Notes: generated by a model from the letters alone, not told the origin. Positions 8,307-15,864 are shown, numbered from the stretch's first letter. The stretch: DNA of 64,000 nt from Oscillospiraceae bacterium (GCA_022650485.1 JALCPP010000004.1:124001-188000), one strand, 5' to 3'. Translations and numbers: made by a program.

Positions 8307-9302
8307 TTATTGTACCTGCGGCTGTTTTGTTTCTTTGTCTATGCCGGAAAGAGAGAGAAGCCGATCAACGTTTTCCATTCCCTCAATCATCCTGTGGCTT
8401 ATGACGTTGAAGCTGTCGATAAGGGAGGCAGGCAGCATGTCTACGAACAGCATGTTTGCCCCGGCGCTCAGCGCGTTTAGGTTCCCATCCACATCGGCCA
8501 GGCCGTTTTCAATCTTTATGCCGGGCTGCTGCGCCGTAATGTTGACGTGTGGCATCATGATCCTTAAGATTGAGATTTCCTTTAGCGTTGTCTCAAGACT
8601 GCCGCGGCCGCCCTCTTCCGCGAGTGGCGTGCCCGGTACGGGCATATACGGTATGATGGGTGCCCAGCTTATATCAAGTTCTTTCATCAACATGATATCG
8701 TCGGCGACCTGTTCGTCCGTCTGGTGAGGCAGGCCGATGATGTTCCCAGACGCGAGCGCCATGCCGCTGCCTTTTATAAACTCAATGCATTTCATCCTGT
8801 TTTCAAAATCCGCCGTCGGCTTAATTTTTGCGAACATGTCCCTGCTGGAAGTCTCAAATTTCAGAACATACTCGTCCAGCCCGGCAGCTTCCAGCGCCCG
8901 GTAGCGGCTGCAAGACATTTCGCCCGCCGCTAGGCTGACGAAAAGCCCGAGTTGTTTGCCGTATGTTACCATGGAAAGGATATCACCGAAGTCATACTTC
9001 GGATCTTCTCCGCTTATGAGAAAGATGCGGCTGATGCCAAGCTTTTTGACCTCGTCTTCGGATCTTTTTATGTCGCCGATATCCATACGATACCGCTTAA
9101 GGCCTATAAAGCCCGCGCGCATGCCACAGTAAGTGCAGCGGTTTTTACAGATGTTGTCATACCCGAGCAGAGACGTGACGACAATATGGTCGGCGTTGTC
9201 GATCCGCTGGACTTTGCGCGCCTCCTTTTTGACGGTGTTTTCAAACACGCCGTAAGGCATTCTTAAAATATCAAGTACTTCGGATTTTTGAGTTATTTTC
9301 AT
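8307..9302 (-). CDS. hydE: HydE, radical SAM [FeFe]-hydrogenase maturase
   Basis: A 331-residue radical SAM enzyme with the cluster motif CKNRCTYC (C52, C56, C59), GMRAGFIGLKRYRM just after it, and typical HydE segments ISGEDP and NIIGLPHQTDEQ. It helps build the H-cluster diiron centre. The length matches the family. It starts 14 nt after the stop of the upstream membrane-protein gene, so they share a transcript. Confidence 0.95.
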   Translation of the reverse strand: MKITQKSEVLDILRMPYGVFENTVKKEARKVQRIDNADHIVVTSLLGYDNICKNRCTYCGMRAGFIGLKRYRMDIGDIKRSEDEVKKLGISRIFLISGEDPKYDFGDILSMVTYGKQLGLFVSLAAGEMSCSRYRALEAAGLDEYVLKFETSSRDMFAKIKPTADFENRMKCIEFIKGSGMALASGNIIGLPHQTDEQVADDIMLMKELDISWAPIIPYMPVPGTPLAEEGGRGSLETTLKEISILRIMMPHVNITAQQPGIKIENGLADVDGNLNALSAGANMLFVDMLPASLIDSFNVISHRMIEGMENVDRLLSLSGIDKETKQPQVQ

Positions 9303-9316
9303 GATATTCGCCTTCC

Positions 9317-9856
9317 TCAGACGGTTATTTTTCGTTTTCTGAGCAACTTGATCACAATGATTGCCACCGCGCTTCCGAGCAGGGCAATGAGGAGTTGCGG
9401 CGTAGTAAAGCAGGCACCAATGAGCTGTGCGCTTTTCTTAGAGACATCTGGAATGAAGACATAGAGCAGTTTCATGGCCGAAAGTGCGAAAAACAGGAAT
9501 CTTAGTACGCTACTTAGCAGAGCCCCGATATAAATGCCGAATTTCCCTTTTTTCATCAGAGGATAAAAGCTTGCCGCATAGATCAGATTTGCGACCACAA
9601 TGAAGGGTGAAAACGGTATGAGCGGTGCGGCTAGGGCACCGGTGGGTATCGCGAGAACGGGTATCAGTACACTGATCATCAATCCGTAGGTCAGACCACA
9701 GAAGTATGTAGTCAACAAGATGGTTGTGTTAATAAGAGGACCTATAAGCAGCGGATTAATTTGGGTAAAATTTCTTTGGACGAGCTGCAGAATGATCGCA
9801 AGCGCCAAAAGCAGTGACGCTAAAACCAAGGCTTTAACATTGTTTCTTGTTTTCAT
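9317..9856 (-). CDS. ECF-transporter S-component-like membrane protein
   Basis: A 179-residue, very hydrophobic protein with about six predicted membrane segments and a short basic tail (RKRKITV). Size and layout fit the substrate-binding S component of energy-coupling-factor importers (motif ASLLLALAIILQLV near the N-terminus). The substrate cannot be read from sequence. Being first in the hydE-hydF operon suggests a link with hydrogenase cofactor or metal supply, which is inference. No EcfA/EcfT genes are in the window. Confidence 0.7.
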   Translation of the reverse strand: MKTRNNVKALVLASLLLALAIILQLVQRNFTQINPLLIGPLINTTILLTTYFCGLTYGLMISVLIPVLAIPTGALAAPLIPFSPFIVVANLIYAASFYPLMKKGKFGIYIGALLSSVLRFLFFALSAMKLLYVFIPDVSKKSAQLIGACFTTPQLLIALLGSAVAIIVIKLLRKRKITV

Positions 9857-9882
9857 CGGAATACTCTCCTTCTGCGGCCCAA

Positions 9883-9912
9883 CAAAAAACGCCTTCCGTT
9901 TTCTGGAAGACG
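9883..9912 (-). terminator. Hairpin with T-run just upstream of the ECF S-like gene
   Basis: On the minus strand CGTCTTCC - AGAAAAC - GGAAGGCG is followed by TTTTTT and then, within about 30 nt, by the ribosome site and ATG of the S-like gene. It is either the terminator of a lost upstream gene (see 9916-10053) or a leader attenuator. Confidence 0.7.
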
Positions 9913-9915
9913 TAG

Positions 9916-10053
9916 TTAATACAATATCCAGCCGGACATAAGCCCGAACAAATACTGCATATAACCCATGACTTCCAAATCAGAAATAATATCTTCTTTG
10001 TCAGGTCGGATTAAGTAATAAGTGAATTTACGGAAAGATGGTACCGCATAAAC
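9916..10053 (-). pseudogene. Orphan C-terminal coding remnant
   Basis: Reading the minus strand, an open stretch of 45 codons without a start ends in a natural-looking C-terminus (...FGLMSGWILY stop) directly before a terminator hairpin. It looks like the tail of a broken gene. I do not recognise the family; coding potential is judged only from composition and position. Confidence 0.35.
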
Positions 10054-10423
10054 TTATCTTTGATTTAGAATACCAGTATAGAAAAAAATAATCAAGTCAT
10101 TTTACAATGAACCATCAGATTATAATACTACCGGTACTCTAATCAGTTACTATATAAAAGGAGATGTGGTTTCGGCATTGGGAACACATTCCGGTCAGCA
10201 AATTGGATTCTATGGCGTTTCAGATGCATTAACGCATCATTCTGGAAAGTACGGTTCGGAGCCTTCACTGATTTATTGTCAAAATACGCAGCGGGTTGGT
10301 TATGTGCTGTCAGCGCCGGGATTTTTTTGCCCCAAAACGCCGGTGAAATTGACCCGCATGCCAAATAGAGCAGGGACAGCAGGTATGTTGACCGTAAAAA
10401 CAGTTTTCTTTGCAGCAAGCATA
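10054..10423. other. Intergenic stretch without a convincing gene
   Basis: AT-rich to 10160, then a mixed region with short overlapping frames, none with a good ribosome site and a recognisable product. No integrase was found here, although the neighbouring tRNA repeat would suggest looking for one. Confidence 0.5.
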
Positions 10424-10479
10424 CCTCCTAAGCGGAAGGCAAGGCGTTCGAATCGCCTCGGGGACACCATGAAGAGAAG
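10424..10479 (+). repeat. Right copy of 56-bp tRNA-Arg direct repeat, putative att site
   Basis: A 55/56 match to 6284-6339, covering the anticodon loop, T-arm, CCA and downstream bases. The 5' half of a tRNA is missing here, so it is not a functional tRNA gene. Confidence 0.8.
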
Positions 10480-10509
10480 GCAAAAAGATGATTTTTGCCT
10501 TCTCTTTTT
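10474..10509 (+). terminator. Strong terminator after the tRNA fragment
   Basis: Perfect 13-bp stem GAGAAGGCAAAAA / TTTTTGCCTTCTC with a 5-nt loop, then TTTTTC. It may be the original terminator of the tRNA-Arg gene, displaced by integration. Confidence 0.8.
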
Positions 10510-10645
10510 CTGTTTCCATGTCCATGCCACGCGCTGTTGACGGATTCCACAGGTTCAAGATGACTCTTTAAAAAAAATTAAAAAGGAAAGAACTTTGCTG
10601 CAGGTTTATCATGATGTCAAAAATTCTGCCGCGGTGCAGGGGTGC

Positions 10646-10819
10646 TTACCGCTTTTTCCATTTCCATGAAAAGTACTGCCGCGCGATGTCTGCGGTGGTG
10701 CATTGCTTTCTTTGTGCGGTTTCTTCTATTATTTTTCTCAGCGAGGGGAAACCGCTTCCAAGTGGATTCTGTATTTCTAAAATACGCTTGTCCAGTTTTT
10801 TGATTTCTTCAATGGTCAA
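10646..10819 (-). CDS. Small unknown protein, 57 residues
   Basis: A TTG start preceded by AGGGAGG at good spacing opens a 57-codon frame (MTIEEIKKLDKRI..., ending SWKWKKR). It is helical, charged and basic at the C-terminus. A consensus promoter lies just upstream on the same strand. The combined promoter, ribosome site and clean frame support a real gene. The family is not recognised; a small DNA- or RNA-binding or regulatory peptide is possible. Confidence 0.6.
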   Translation of the reverse strand: MTIEEIKKLDKRILEIQNPLGSGFPSLRKIIEETAQRKQCTTADIARQYFSWKWKKR

Positions 10820-10852
10820 AGCATTTCCTCCCTTTATAAATGGAACACCTTC

Positions 10853-10880
10853 ATTATACCGCAGAATTTTCTTTTGTAAA
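10853..10880 (-). promoter_or_regulatory. Promoter of the 57-residue gene
   Basis: Minus strand TTTACA (10880-10875), 16-nt spacer, perfect TATAAT (10858-10853). Confidence 0.65.
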
Positions 10881-10944
10881 ATTTCTTCACTAAAATTTAA
10901 TGAAGGAAAATAATCACCGAGTCAATGATATTGCCGCCGCTTTG

Positions 10945-10953
10945 TGATATAAT
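10945..10953 (+). promoter_or_regulatory. Extended -10 promoter of the CPBP protease gene
   Basis: TGATATAAT gives an extended -10 (TGnTATAAT). No good -35 is seen. It is about 70 nt before the start codon. Confidence 0.5.
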
Positions 10954-11025
10954 GAATGTTCAGATACTGGTTTGGGGGAAACTGCTTTTTCGCCGGGCCA
11001 AATATAAAGTTTTGGGAGATTTTTT

Positions 11026-12048
11026 ATGAGATACGATTCACCGTACGGCCCGTTCGGGTCTTATGGGGACCCGCATTATTATATGGCTGTGCAGGAAGAA
11101 AAAAAGCAGATTCGCAGGGAGTCAAACCGCATTGGATGGACTGCGTTCGCGGGTGTTTTGTTTCTGTCGGTCCTTTCAACCGTCGGCGTCCTGTATTTTC
11201 GCATGCTTTTGTCTTATCAGCCTGATTTTGCATCATTCGCAGGATTGAACCCGGTTCTTTATTACCTGGTCTCTGCGCTGAGCTATGCGGTGGGGCTTTC
11301 CGCGCCCGTGCTGTTTTATTTCGCCGTGCGCAGAATTCCACTTGCGGCGGGACTGCCGTTTGAGCGGGCCGGCGCGCTTAAAATTCTGGCCTGTGTGGTT
11401 TTGGGAAGCGCGGGCTGCATGCTCGCAAATTTTCCCGCCAGCATGATTGTCGTCATTGAGGAGAACATGGGATTTAACGGAACCATTCCGGACCTGCCTT
11501 TAAATGACGACCCCGTTGTGATTGCCCTTTATGTGCTGAGCATTGTGGTCATTCCTCCCATCGTGGAAGAGATGATGTTCCGCGGGATGATCATGCAGGG
11601 CTTGCGGCGCTTTGGGGACGGTTTTGCCGTGGTGGCTTCTGCGGCGCTGTTCGGGCTGTACCACGGAAATCTGGCTCAGTCGGTCTTTGCTTTTCTGTGC
11701 GGATTGATTCTTGGGTTTGTCGTCGTCCGCACCAATTCTCTGCTGCCGTCCATATTAATTCATACAATCAATAACGCGTCCGCGGTGGCCATTCAGATGG
11801 TGGAGCGTTATCGGGGTACGGCGGAAGCGGTATCGATTGGGGACAAAAGGGCGATGGCCCTGCTTGCGCTTGGCTTGCTTGCTTTTCTGTACCTGCTGTT
11901 TCGGGACCGGAACTTTTTCAGCTTTAGCGTATCCTGGTCTCCGCTTCGGTTTTCGCAGAAAATGGGCGCGTTTTTTTCAAATCCGGGTGTTATCATGATT
12001 GCCGTTTATGCGGTGGTTTCCTCGGTTTATGTTTTGGTGGGGGCGTAA
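11026..12048 (+). CDS. CPBP-family intramembrane metalloprotease
   Basis: A 340-residue polytopic membrane protein. The Abi/CPBP glutamate motif EEMMFRG is at about 181-187, the second histidine motif LYHGN at about 211-215 and the HTINN motif further on. These residues form the intramembrane zinc site of CAAX-type proteases (Rce1 superfamily). The substrate is unknown. A Tyr/Gly/Pro-rich cytoplasmic N-terminal 30 residues precede the first membrane helix. tadA begins 3 nt after its stop, so they are co-transcribed. Confidence 0.88.
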   Translation: MRYDSPYGPFGSYGDPHYYMAVQEEKKQIRRESNRIGWTAFAGVLFLSVLSTVGVLYFRMLLSYQPDFASFAGLNPVLYYLVSALSYAVGLSAPVLFYFAVRRIPLAAGLPFERAGALKILACVVLGSAGCMLANFPASMIVVIEENMGFNGTIPDLPLNDDPVVIALYVLSIVVIPPIVEEMMFRGMIMQGLRRFGDGFAVVASAALFGLYHGNLAQSVFAFLCGLILGFVVVRTNSLLPSILIHTINNASAVAIQMVERYRGTAEAVSIGDKRAMALLALGLLAFLYLLFRDRNFFSFSVSWSPLRFSQKMGAFFSNPGVIMIAVYAVVSSVYVLVGA

Positions 12049-12051
12049 AAT

Positions 12052-12501
12052 ATGCACAGCGATGAAGATTTTATGCGCGAAGCCATACGCCTCGCGCAGC
12101 AGGCGGGGGACGAGGGAGAGGTTCCTGTCGGAGCTGTGGTTGTGCGGGACGGCGTCATTGTCGCAACCGGCAGAAACCGCAGGGAATCCGGAAAAAACGC
12201 CCTCTGCCATGCCGAGCTGGAGGCAATTGACGGGGCATGCCGCGCACTGGGCGGGTGGCGGTTGTGGCAGTGTGAGCTTTTTGTCACGCTGGAGCCGTGC
12301 CCTATGTGTGCGGGGGCGGCGGTCAATTCCCGCTTGCGGCGTGTTGTGTACGGCGCTTCTGACCCGAAAGCGGGTTCCTGCGGGTCGGTGATTAACCTTT
12401 TTGAGCTGCCGTATAATCACAAGCCGCAGCTGCGGGGCGGGGTGCTGAAAGAGGAATGTTCCGCACTGCTGACCAGCTTTTTTCGTCGATTGAGGAAATA
12501 G
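12052..12501 (+). CDS. tadA: tRNA-specific adenosine deaminase TadA
   Basis: A 149-residue zinc deaminase that converts A34 to inosine in tRNA-Arg(ACG). The catalytic signature is complete: CHAELEAI (H53, E55) and EPCPMCAGA (C83, C86). The C-terminal GSVINLF...GVLKEECSALL segment is typical of TadA. Length is normal. A bidirectional terminator follows. Confidence 0.96.
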   Translation: MHSDEDFMREAIRLAQQAGDEGEVPVGAVVVRDGVIVATGRNRRESGKNALCHAELEAIDGACRALGGWRLWQCELFVTLEPCPMCAGAAVNSRLRRVVYGASDPKAGSCGSVINLFELPYNHKPQLRGGVLKEECSALLTSFFRRLRK

Positions 12502-12515
12502 GCCTGCAAAAAACA

Positions 12516-12563
12516 AATCGGTGTCTGTCCTGACGGGGGTCGTCGGGGCAGGCGCCGATTTTT
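12516..12563. terminator. Bidirectional terminator between tadA and the small lipoprotein gene
   Basis: Stem AATCGGTGTCTGTCC / GGGGCAGGCGCCGATT with one or two mismatches, flanked by A-run and T-run, between convergent genes. Confidence 0.75.
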
Positions 12564-12573
12564 GCAGAAAGCT

Positions 12574-12900
12574 TTATTTTTTTCGCTTAAATTCCTGGTC
12601 GTCCAGGAAAAGCGTATCGCCGTCCAGCCGAAACTCATAGGTTTCTTTTACGCTTTTCACAACCACTTTGTACTGGATGGTAATCCGGGAATCCTGAATG
12701 AGGTAAGTTCCTTTAAACGAACCGAAGTTCAACGCTTCCACCTTCATGGTCCCGTTGGGGTTGAAGCGGTATTCCATCAAGCCGTACGAGTCTTTCCAAA
12801 CACCGGAGATGGTATCCGGTGCTGTTTTCGGTACGGCCCTGCACCCAGAGCCGAACAAAATCAGCAGTGCCGCCAAGATTGCCGTAAGGGTACGCTTCAC
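12574..12900 (-). CDS. Small lipoprotein, DUF5640-like
   Basis: 108 residues with a signal peptide and lipobox GSGC (Cys about 20). The mature part is a small beta domain with ISGVWKDSYGLMEYRFNPNG and DGDTLFLDDQEF, resembling the lipocalin-like DUF5640/DUF4923 type domains of clostridial lipoproteins. Function unknown. Single-gene unit sharing the terminator with tadA. Confidence 0.65.
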   Translation of the reverse strand: MKRTLTAILAALLILFGSGCRAVPKTAPDTISGVWKDSYGLMEYRFNPNGTMKVEALNFGSFKGTYLIQDSRITIQYKVVVKSVKETYEFRLDGDTLFLDDQEFKRKK

Positions 12901-12980
12901 AACAGATTCCCTCCCTCTGCCTGCATTGAAAATGTACCACTTATTTTTCTGCCGGGCGGGTCGTATCGAGTCGATTCTGA

Positions 12981-13424
12981 TTAATTTTCAAAGCGGAGCC
13001 TGACCACTTTGAAGGGAAGACCCGACAGACTCGAAATCTGCTCTTGTGTCAGCGGGTTATATGTCAGGCTCCATTCGTCAAAATTCGGGTCAATCAGAAG
13101 GCACGCCGCAAAAAAATCCGCTTCCCGCTCATAGCGCGGAGCACACAGGTTGGTCAGGTTCGAAATGACCTGCGCATTCAGCCCGGGATGAAGCAGAAGA
13201 TGCCCCAGCTCATGGGCACAGCAGTACACGCGTTCCGTTTTTGATAGAGTCTGCTGCAAAACAATGATCGGATTGCCGGTATCGGTGCGGAAACAAAAGC
13301 CGCGCACCTGTTTGGGCAGGTCCAGTGAATGAACCTGTATCCCCATACAGTCGCACAGGCAGAACGGCGAACTGCTTTCAAACCGTGTGACGATGCGGTG
13401 TGCCAGCGTTTCAATTTGATGCAT
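12981..13424 (-). CDS. ImmA/IrrE-family metallo-endopeptidase
   Basis: A 147-residue M78-family protease with the zinc motif CAHELGHLLLH (HExxH) and third-ligand region ERE...FAACLL. Such proteins cleave or inactivate a partnered Xre repressor, as ImmA does with ImmR in ICEBs1. The repressor gene lies directly upstream with a 5-nt gap, so the two form an operon. Start ATG 13424. Confidence 0.88.
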   Translation of the reverse strand: MHQIETLAHRIVTRFESSSPFCLCDCMGIQVHSLDLPKQVRGFCFRTDTGNPIIVLQQTLSKTERVYCCAHELGHLLLHPGLNAQVISNLTNLCAPRYEREADFFAACLLIDPNFDEWSLTYNPLTQEQISSLSGLPFKVVRLRFEN

Positions 13425-13429
13425 TCCGA

Positions 13430-13798
13430 TTACCTCCCGTTCCCCTGCTTTTGGGGGGAGGACAGGGCCGCGGCAACGCGAATGGCGTGCGCGAGCTTTT
13501 CGCGGTCGCCGCGGCTGATTGGCGCACCGTTGAACATCAGCCCCGGCTGGCGTTCCAGGGTGCGTGCAAAGCTGTCGATTACATCCCCCACGTCGCCGCC
13601 GGAGTACGCTGTTCCCAGCAGCTCGTCGGTGCTGCAGTCCAAAACAGCGGCCAGACGAGCCAGAAGAGCCGTATCCGGTTCGCGCCGGCCTTGCTCATAC
13701 ATCCCGACCGCCGATGTGGAAACACCGATGCGGCGGGCCAGTTCTTTCTGGGTCATGCCGCGTTCGCGGCGCAGCTGCCGGATTTTTTGATTCAGCAA
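13430..13798 (-). CDS. Xre/ImmR-family transcriptional repressor
   Basis: 122 residues with an N-terminal helix-turn-helix (MTQKELARRIGVSTSAVGMY) and dimerisation tail. The TTG start has AAAGGAG 8 nt upstream. It is followed by the ImmA-like protease, suggesting a protease-relieved switch. A palindrome in its own promoter spacer suggests autoregulation. A divergent gene pair starts about 240 nt away and is the likely controlled target. Confidence 0.88.
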   Translation of the reverse strand: MLNQKIRQLRRERGMTQKELARRIGVSTSAVGMYEQGRREPDTALLARLAAVLDCSTDELLGTAYSGGDVGDVIDSFARTLERQPGLMFNGAPISRGDREKLAHAIRVAAALSSPQKQGNGR

Positions 13799-13822
13799 GT
13801 GGAATCACTCCTTTAAGTTTGC

Positions 13823-13851
13823 ATTATAGCACACATAGTGTGTTATTTCAA
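13823..13851 (-). promoter_or_regulatory. Repressor promoter with operator palindrome in the spacer
   Basis: Minus strand TTGAAA (13851-13846), 17-nt spacer, TATAAT (13828-13823). The spacer holds the inverted repeat CACAC-ATA-GTGTG (13830-13842), placed where a bound repressor would block RNA polymerase. Confidence 0.75.
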
Positions 13852-13930
13852 GAATTTTTCTTAGAAGGCAGTACAAAGTCCCGTATCTGTCACTTTACCA
13901 TGTTATCAAGAACATAAGTTCTAAAAATTC

Positions 13931-13993
13931 TTGAAATCAGTCTTTTTTAATGCTACTATAAAAATAAAGATGCCGAATTCGCTTGTTCGGTAT
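13931..13993 (+). promoter_or_regulatory. Promoter and leader hairpin of the sigma-like gene pair
   Basis: TTGAAA (13931-13936), 17-nt spacer, TACTAT (13954-13959), then an 8-bp hairpin ATGCCGAA / TTCGGTAT (13970-13993) followed by TATTTTATTCTTT. The hairpin plus T-rich tail before the gene could attenuate transcription. Confidence 0.5.
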
Positions 13994-14040
13994 TATTTTA
14001 TTCTTTGTAACTACACGATATGTGTATAGAAAGGAACGCT

Positions 14041-14244
14041 ATGGATTATAAAAAGCTGGGGATGGAATATCTGAAGGAAGCGCAACGGCTGAAAGAGTAT
14101 TTGCGCCCCCTGCGCGGGCAGTTGAAAGAAATCGGTGGGGAGGATTCTGTTTTGCTCCGGCGGCGGATATCCATGCTTGATGAGATGCACCTTGAACTGT
14201 ATCATACGGGAAAATATCTTTTGAATCAAGGGGGCCGTTTATGA
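14041..14244 (+). CDS. Small helical protein, unknown
   Basis: 67 residues, strongly helical and charged (MDYKKLGMEYLKEAQRLKEY...). ATG 14041 follows AAAGGAAC. Its stop overlaps the ATG of the next gene (ATGA), so the two are coupled. Such short proteins often precede sigma-like regulators in clostridial mobile elements; function is not known. Confidence 0.6.
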   Translation: MDYKKLGMEYLKEAQRLKEYLRPLRGQLKEIGGEDSVLLRRRISMLDEMHLELYHTGKYLLNQGGRL

Positions 14245-14597
14245 AACGGGGTTCTAACTTAAGCCTGGATTTGTTTGGGGACAGGCTGAACCTAAACAGG
14301 GAGGGCAGGAATGACGGCGGGGAGCATAAACGAATGCTGCGCACTCTGATGCTTGCGGCGCAGGGCGAGCTGACCGGCCGCCAGATGCAATGCGTCATTC
14401 TATGTTACAAAGAGGGAAAAAGTGTGAGCGAAATCGCGGCCGAATTAGGGCTGGCGCCGTCCACGGTGTCACGGCATCTGAAAAAAGCCCGCCTGCGCCT
14501 GCAGAAAATCCTCCGCTATTGCTACCCTTCCCTGCGCAAAAAGCAGCCGGGGGAGAATCAGCCGCGCCCCGGCTCTCAATTACGGCAGCTTTTCTGA
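14241..14597 (+). CDS. Sigma-70 region 4-like HTH protein
   Basis: 118 residues. Residues about 45-90 form a region-4-type helix-turn-helix (LTGRQMQCVILCYKEGKSV, SEIAAELGLAPSTVSRHLKK). There is no region 2, so it is not a complete sigma factor. It is more likely an ArpU-like activator, or a transcription factor of an integrated element. Together with the preceding gene and the divergent ImmR/ImmA pair it resembles a control module left from a prophage or ICE. Confidence 0.7.
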   Translation: MKRGSNLSLDLFGDRLNLNREGRNDGGEHKRMLRTLMLAAQGELTGRQMQCVILCYKEGKSVSEIAAELGLAPSTVSRHLKKARLRLQKILRYCYPSLRKKQPGENQPRPGSQLRQLF

Positions 14598-15557
14598 GGA
14601 GGAAAGCGCCGAAAACAGGTGGTCAAGCGCTTCACTGAACTTTTTCAGGCGGATGGGTCTTCCCTGCGTGTTGCAGAAGCAGTGTTCGCTTTTTCCCGCG
14701 GCTTTTTGCTTTCCGGTATCGGGGTCTGTAATGCGGTAGTCCAGAGCCAGGCGGGCTCCCCGGTAGTCCGCAATACGCACGTCGATTACAACCGAATCCC
14801 CAAACCGAACCGGTGAGCGATAGGTGCAGGAAACCCCTGTTACGGGAATCAGAAGCCCGCTTTGTTCCAGCTGTCTGTATCCCCAGCCAAGCTGTTCCAG
14901 AAAATCCAGACGGGCTTCTTCCATCCAGCGGATGTAATTGGAATGGTGAACAATCCCCATCTGGTCAGTTTCGTAGTAATGTGCGCGGCGGCGATAAGGG
15001 ATGATTTGATCAATCGGACGTATGCCCGGCTCCGGGTGAAATTCCGGTTTTGCTCCGGCCTGTTCCAGTTTCAGCAGCTGTTTTTTTATTTCGAGCCCGG
15101 CGGTGTAGCCGACGAGGGAACCGTCTGCGCCGATGACGCGGTGGCAGGGAATCAGAAGGGGAAGCGGATTTCGGTTATTTGCCATGCCGACGGCGCGCAC
15201 GGCATTCGGGTTGCCGATTTGCTCCGCAATCTGCCGGTAGCTTCTGGTTTCCCCATACGCAATGGTGAGCAGGGCGTTCCATACGCGCTTTTGAAAGGCG
15301 GTCCCTTCCGCGCGGAGCGGGAGGTTAAAACAAGTTCTTATGCCGCACAGATATTCGCTGATTTGGGAGGCGGCCCGGTCGGTCAGCTCTGTTCGGCACA
15401 GTGTCGTATGGGCGGAGTTTCCAAACCGCACGGCGGTAATCGCCGTTCCGTCGGACTCGATGGTAACCTGTCCGATGGGCGTGCTGTAAACAAAGCAGGT
15501 GTATGTGCGGCTGCAGTCAGCGGGTTTTGTCCTTTTTTGTTCTGCCATCTTTTTCAC
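14580..15557 (-). CDS. Fusion: O6-methylguanine-DNA methyltransferase + 4HBT acyl-CoA thioesterase
   Basis: One uninterrupted 325-residue frame. Residues about 20-168 are an Ogt/MGMT domain with the RVWNALLTIAYGETRSY helix and active site LIPCHRVIG (C138), which repairs O6-alkylguanine by self-alkylation. Residues about 186-315 are a hotdog thioesterase of the YbgC/FadM type (YYETDQMGIVHHSNYIRW, D198). A linker of about 18 residues (PEFHPEPGIRPIDQ) joins them. These activities are normally on separate proteins. It overlaps the end of the convergent sigma-like gene by 18 nt. Confidence 0.85.
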   Translation of the reverse strand: MKKMAEQKRTKPADCSRTYTCFVYSTPIGQVTIESDGTAITAVRFGNSAHTTLCRTELTDRAASQISEYLCGIRTCFNLPLRAEGTAFQKRVWNALLTIAYGETRSYRQIAEQIGNPNAVRAVGMANNRNPLPLLIPCHRVIGADGSLVGYTAGLEIKKQLLKLEQAGAKPEFHPEPGIRPIDQIIPYRRRAHYYETDQMGIVHHSNYIRWMEEARLDFLEQLGWGYRQLEQSGLLIPVTGVSCTYRSPVRFGDSVVIDVRIADYRGARLALDYRITDPDTGKQKAAGKSEHCFCNTQGRPIRLKKFSEALDHLFSALSSSEKLP

Positions 15558-15616
15558 CAGACCTTAAAGTTTTTTTCAGTATAGCAGAAAAATCAGAACC
15601 GCGCATTTTTTATTCC

Positions 15617-15786
15617 GACATAAAAACACCCCCAAAGCGATTTTTAAAAGGCCGTGCGGCCTCGCTTTGGGGTGTCTGCCGTCTTTTGTTTTGGGCGGCC
15701 TATTTTTTATCGAATTGAGGGTTGAACGCATAGAAGTTTTTAGAATCCAGACTGTCTGTAACGATGCGAAGCCCTTCGCCAAAACG
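15617..15786. repeat. Duplicate of the cotJC 3' end and terminator (copy of 44681-44851)
   Basis: About 170 bp nearly identical to the downstream end of the cotJC locus. It includes the terminator stem CACCCCCAAAGC...GCTTTGGGGTG and the last 28 codons of the gene. Differences are a short divergent block after the stop codon, two substitutions and one deletion. Identity stops abruptly at about 15787. Confidence 0.85.
15700..15786 (-). pseudogene. cotJC: cotJC 3' fragment
   Basis: The final 28 residues of CotJC (RFGEGLRIVTDSLD... NPQFDKK, stop) in the same sequence as the locus at 44.8 kb, with no upstream part of the gene. It lies directly downstream of a decayed serine recombinase on the same strand, the same order as in the split cotJC locus. 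Confidence 0.8.
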
Positions 15787-15864
15787 TACAAGAGGGCGAC
15801 GGAAGAAGAGGTTGCTTTAATCTGTTTTCACGGTCGAAAATAATTGAGAAAATGCTTCTTAATT

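Noticed and set aside
10300-10530. Minus-strand reading frame containing VSPRRFERLAFRLGG
   Set aside because: This is the antisense of the tRNA-Arg 3' half, a well-known source of false proteins; the same phrase appears opposite the tRNA at 6300.
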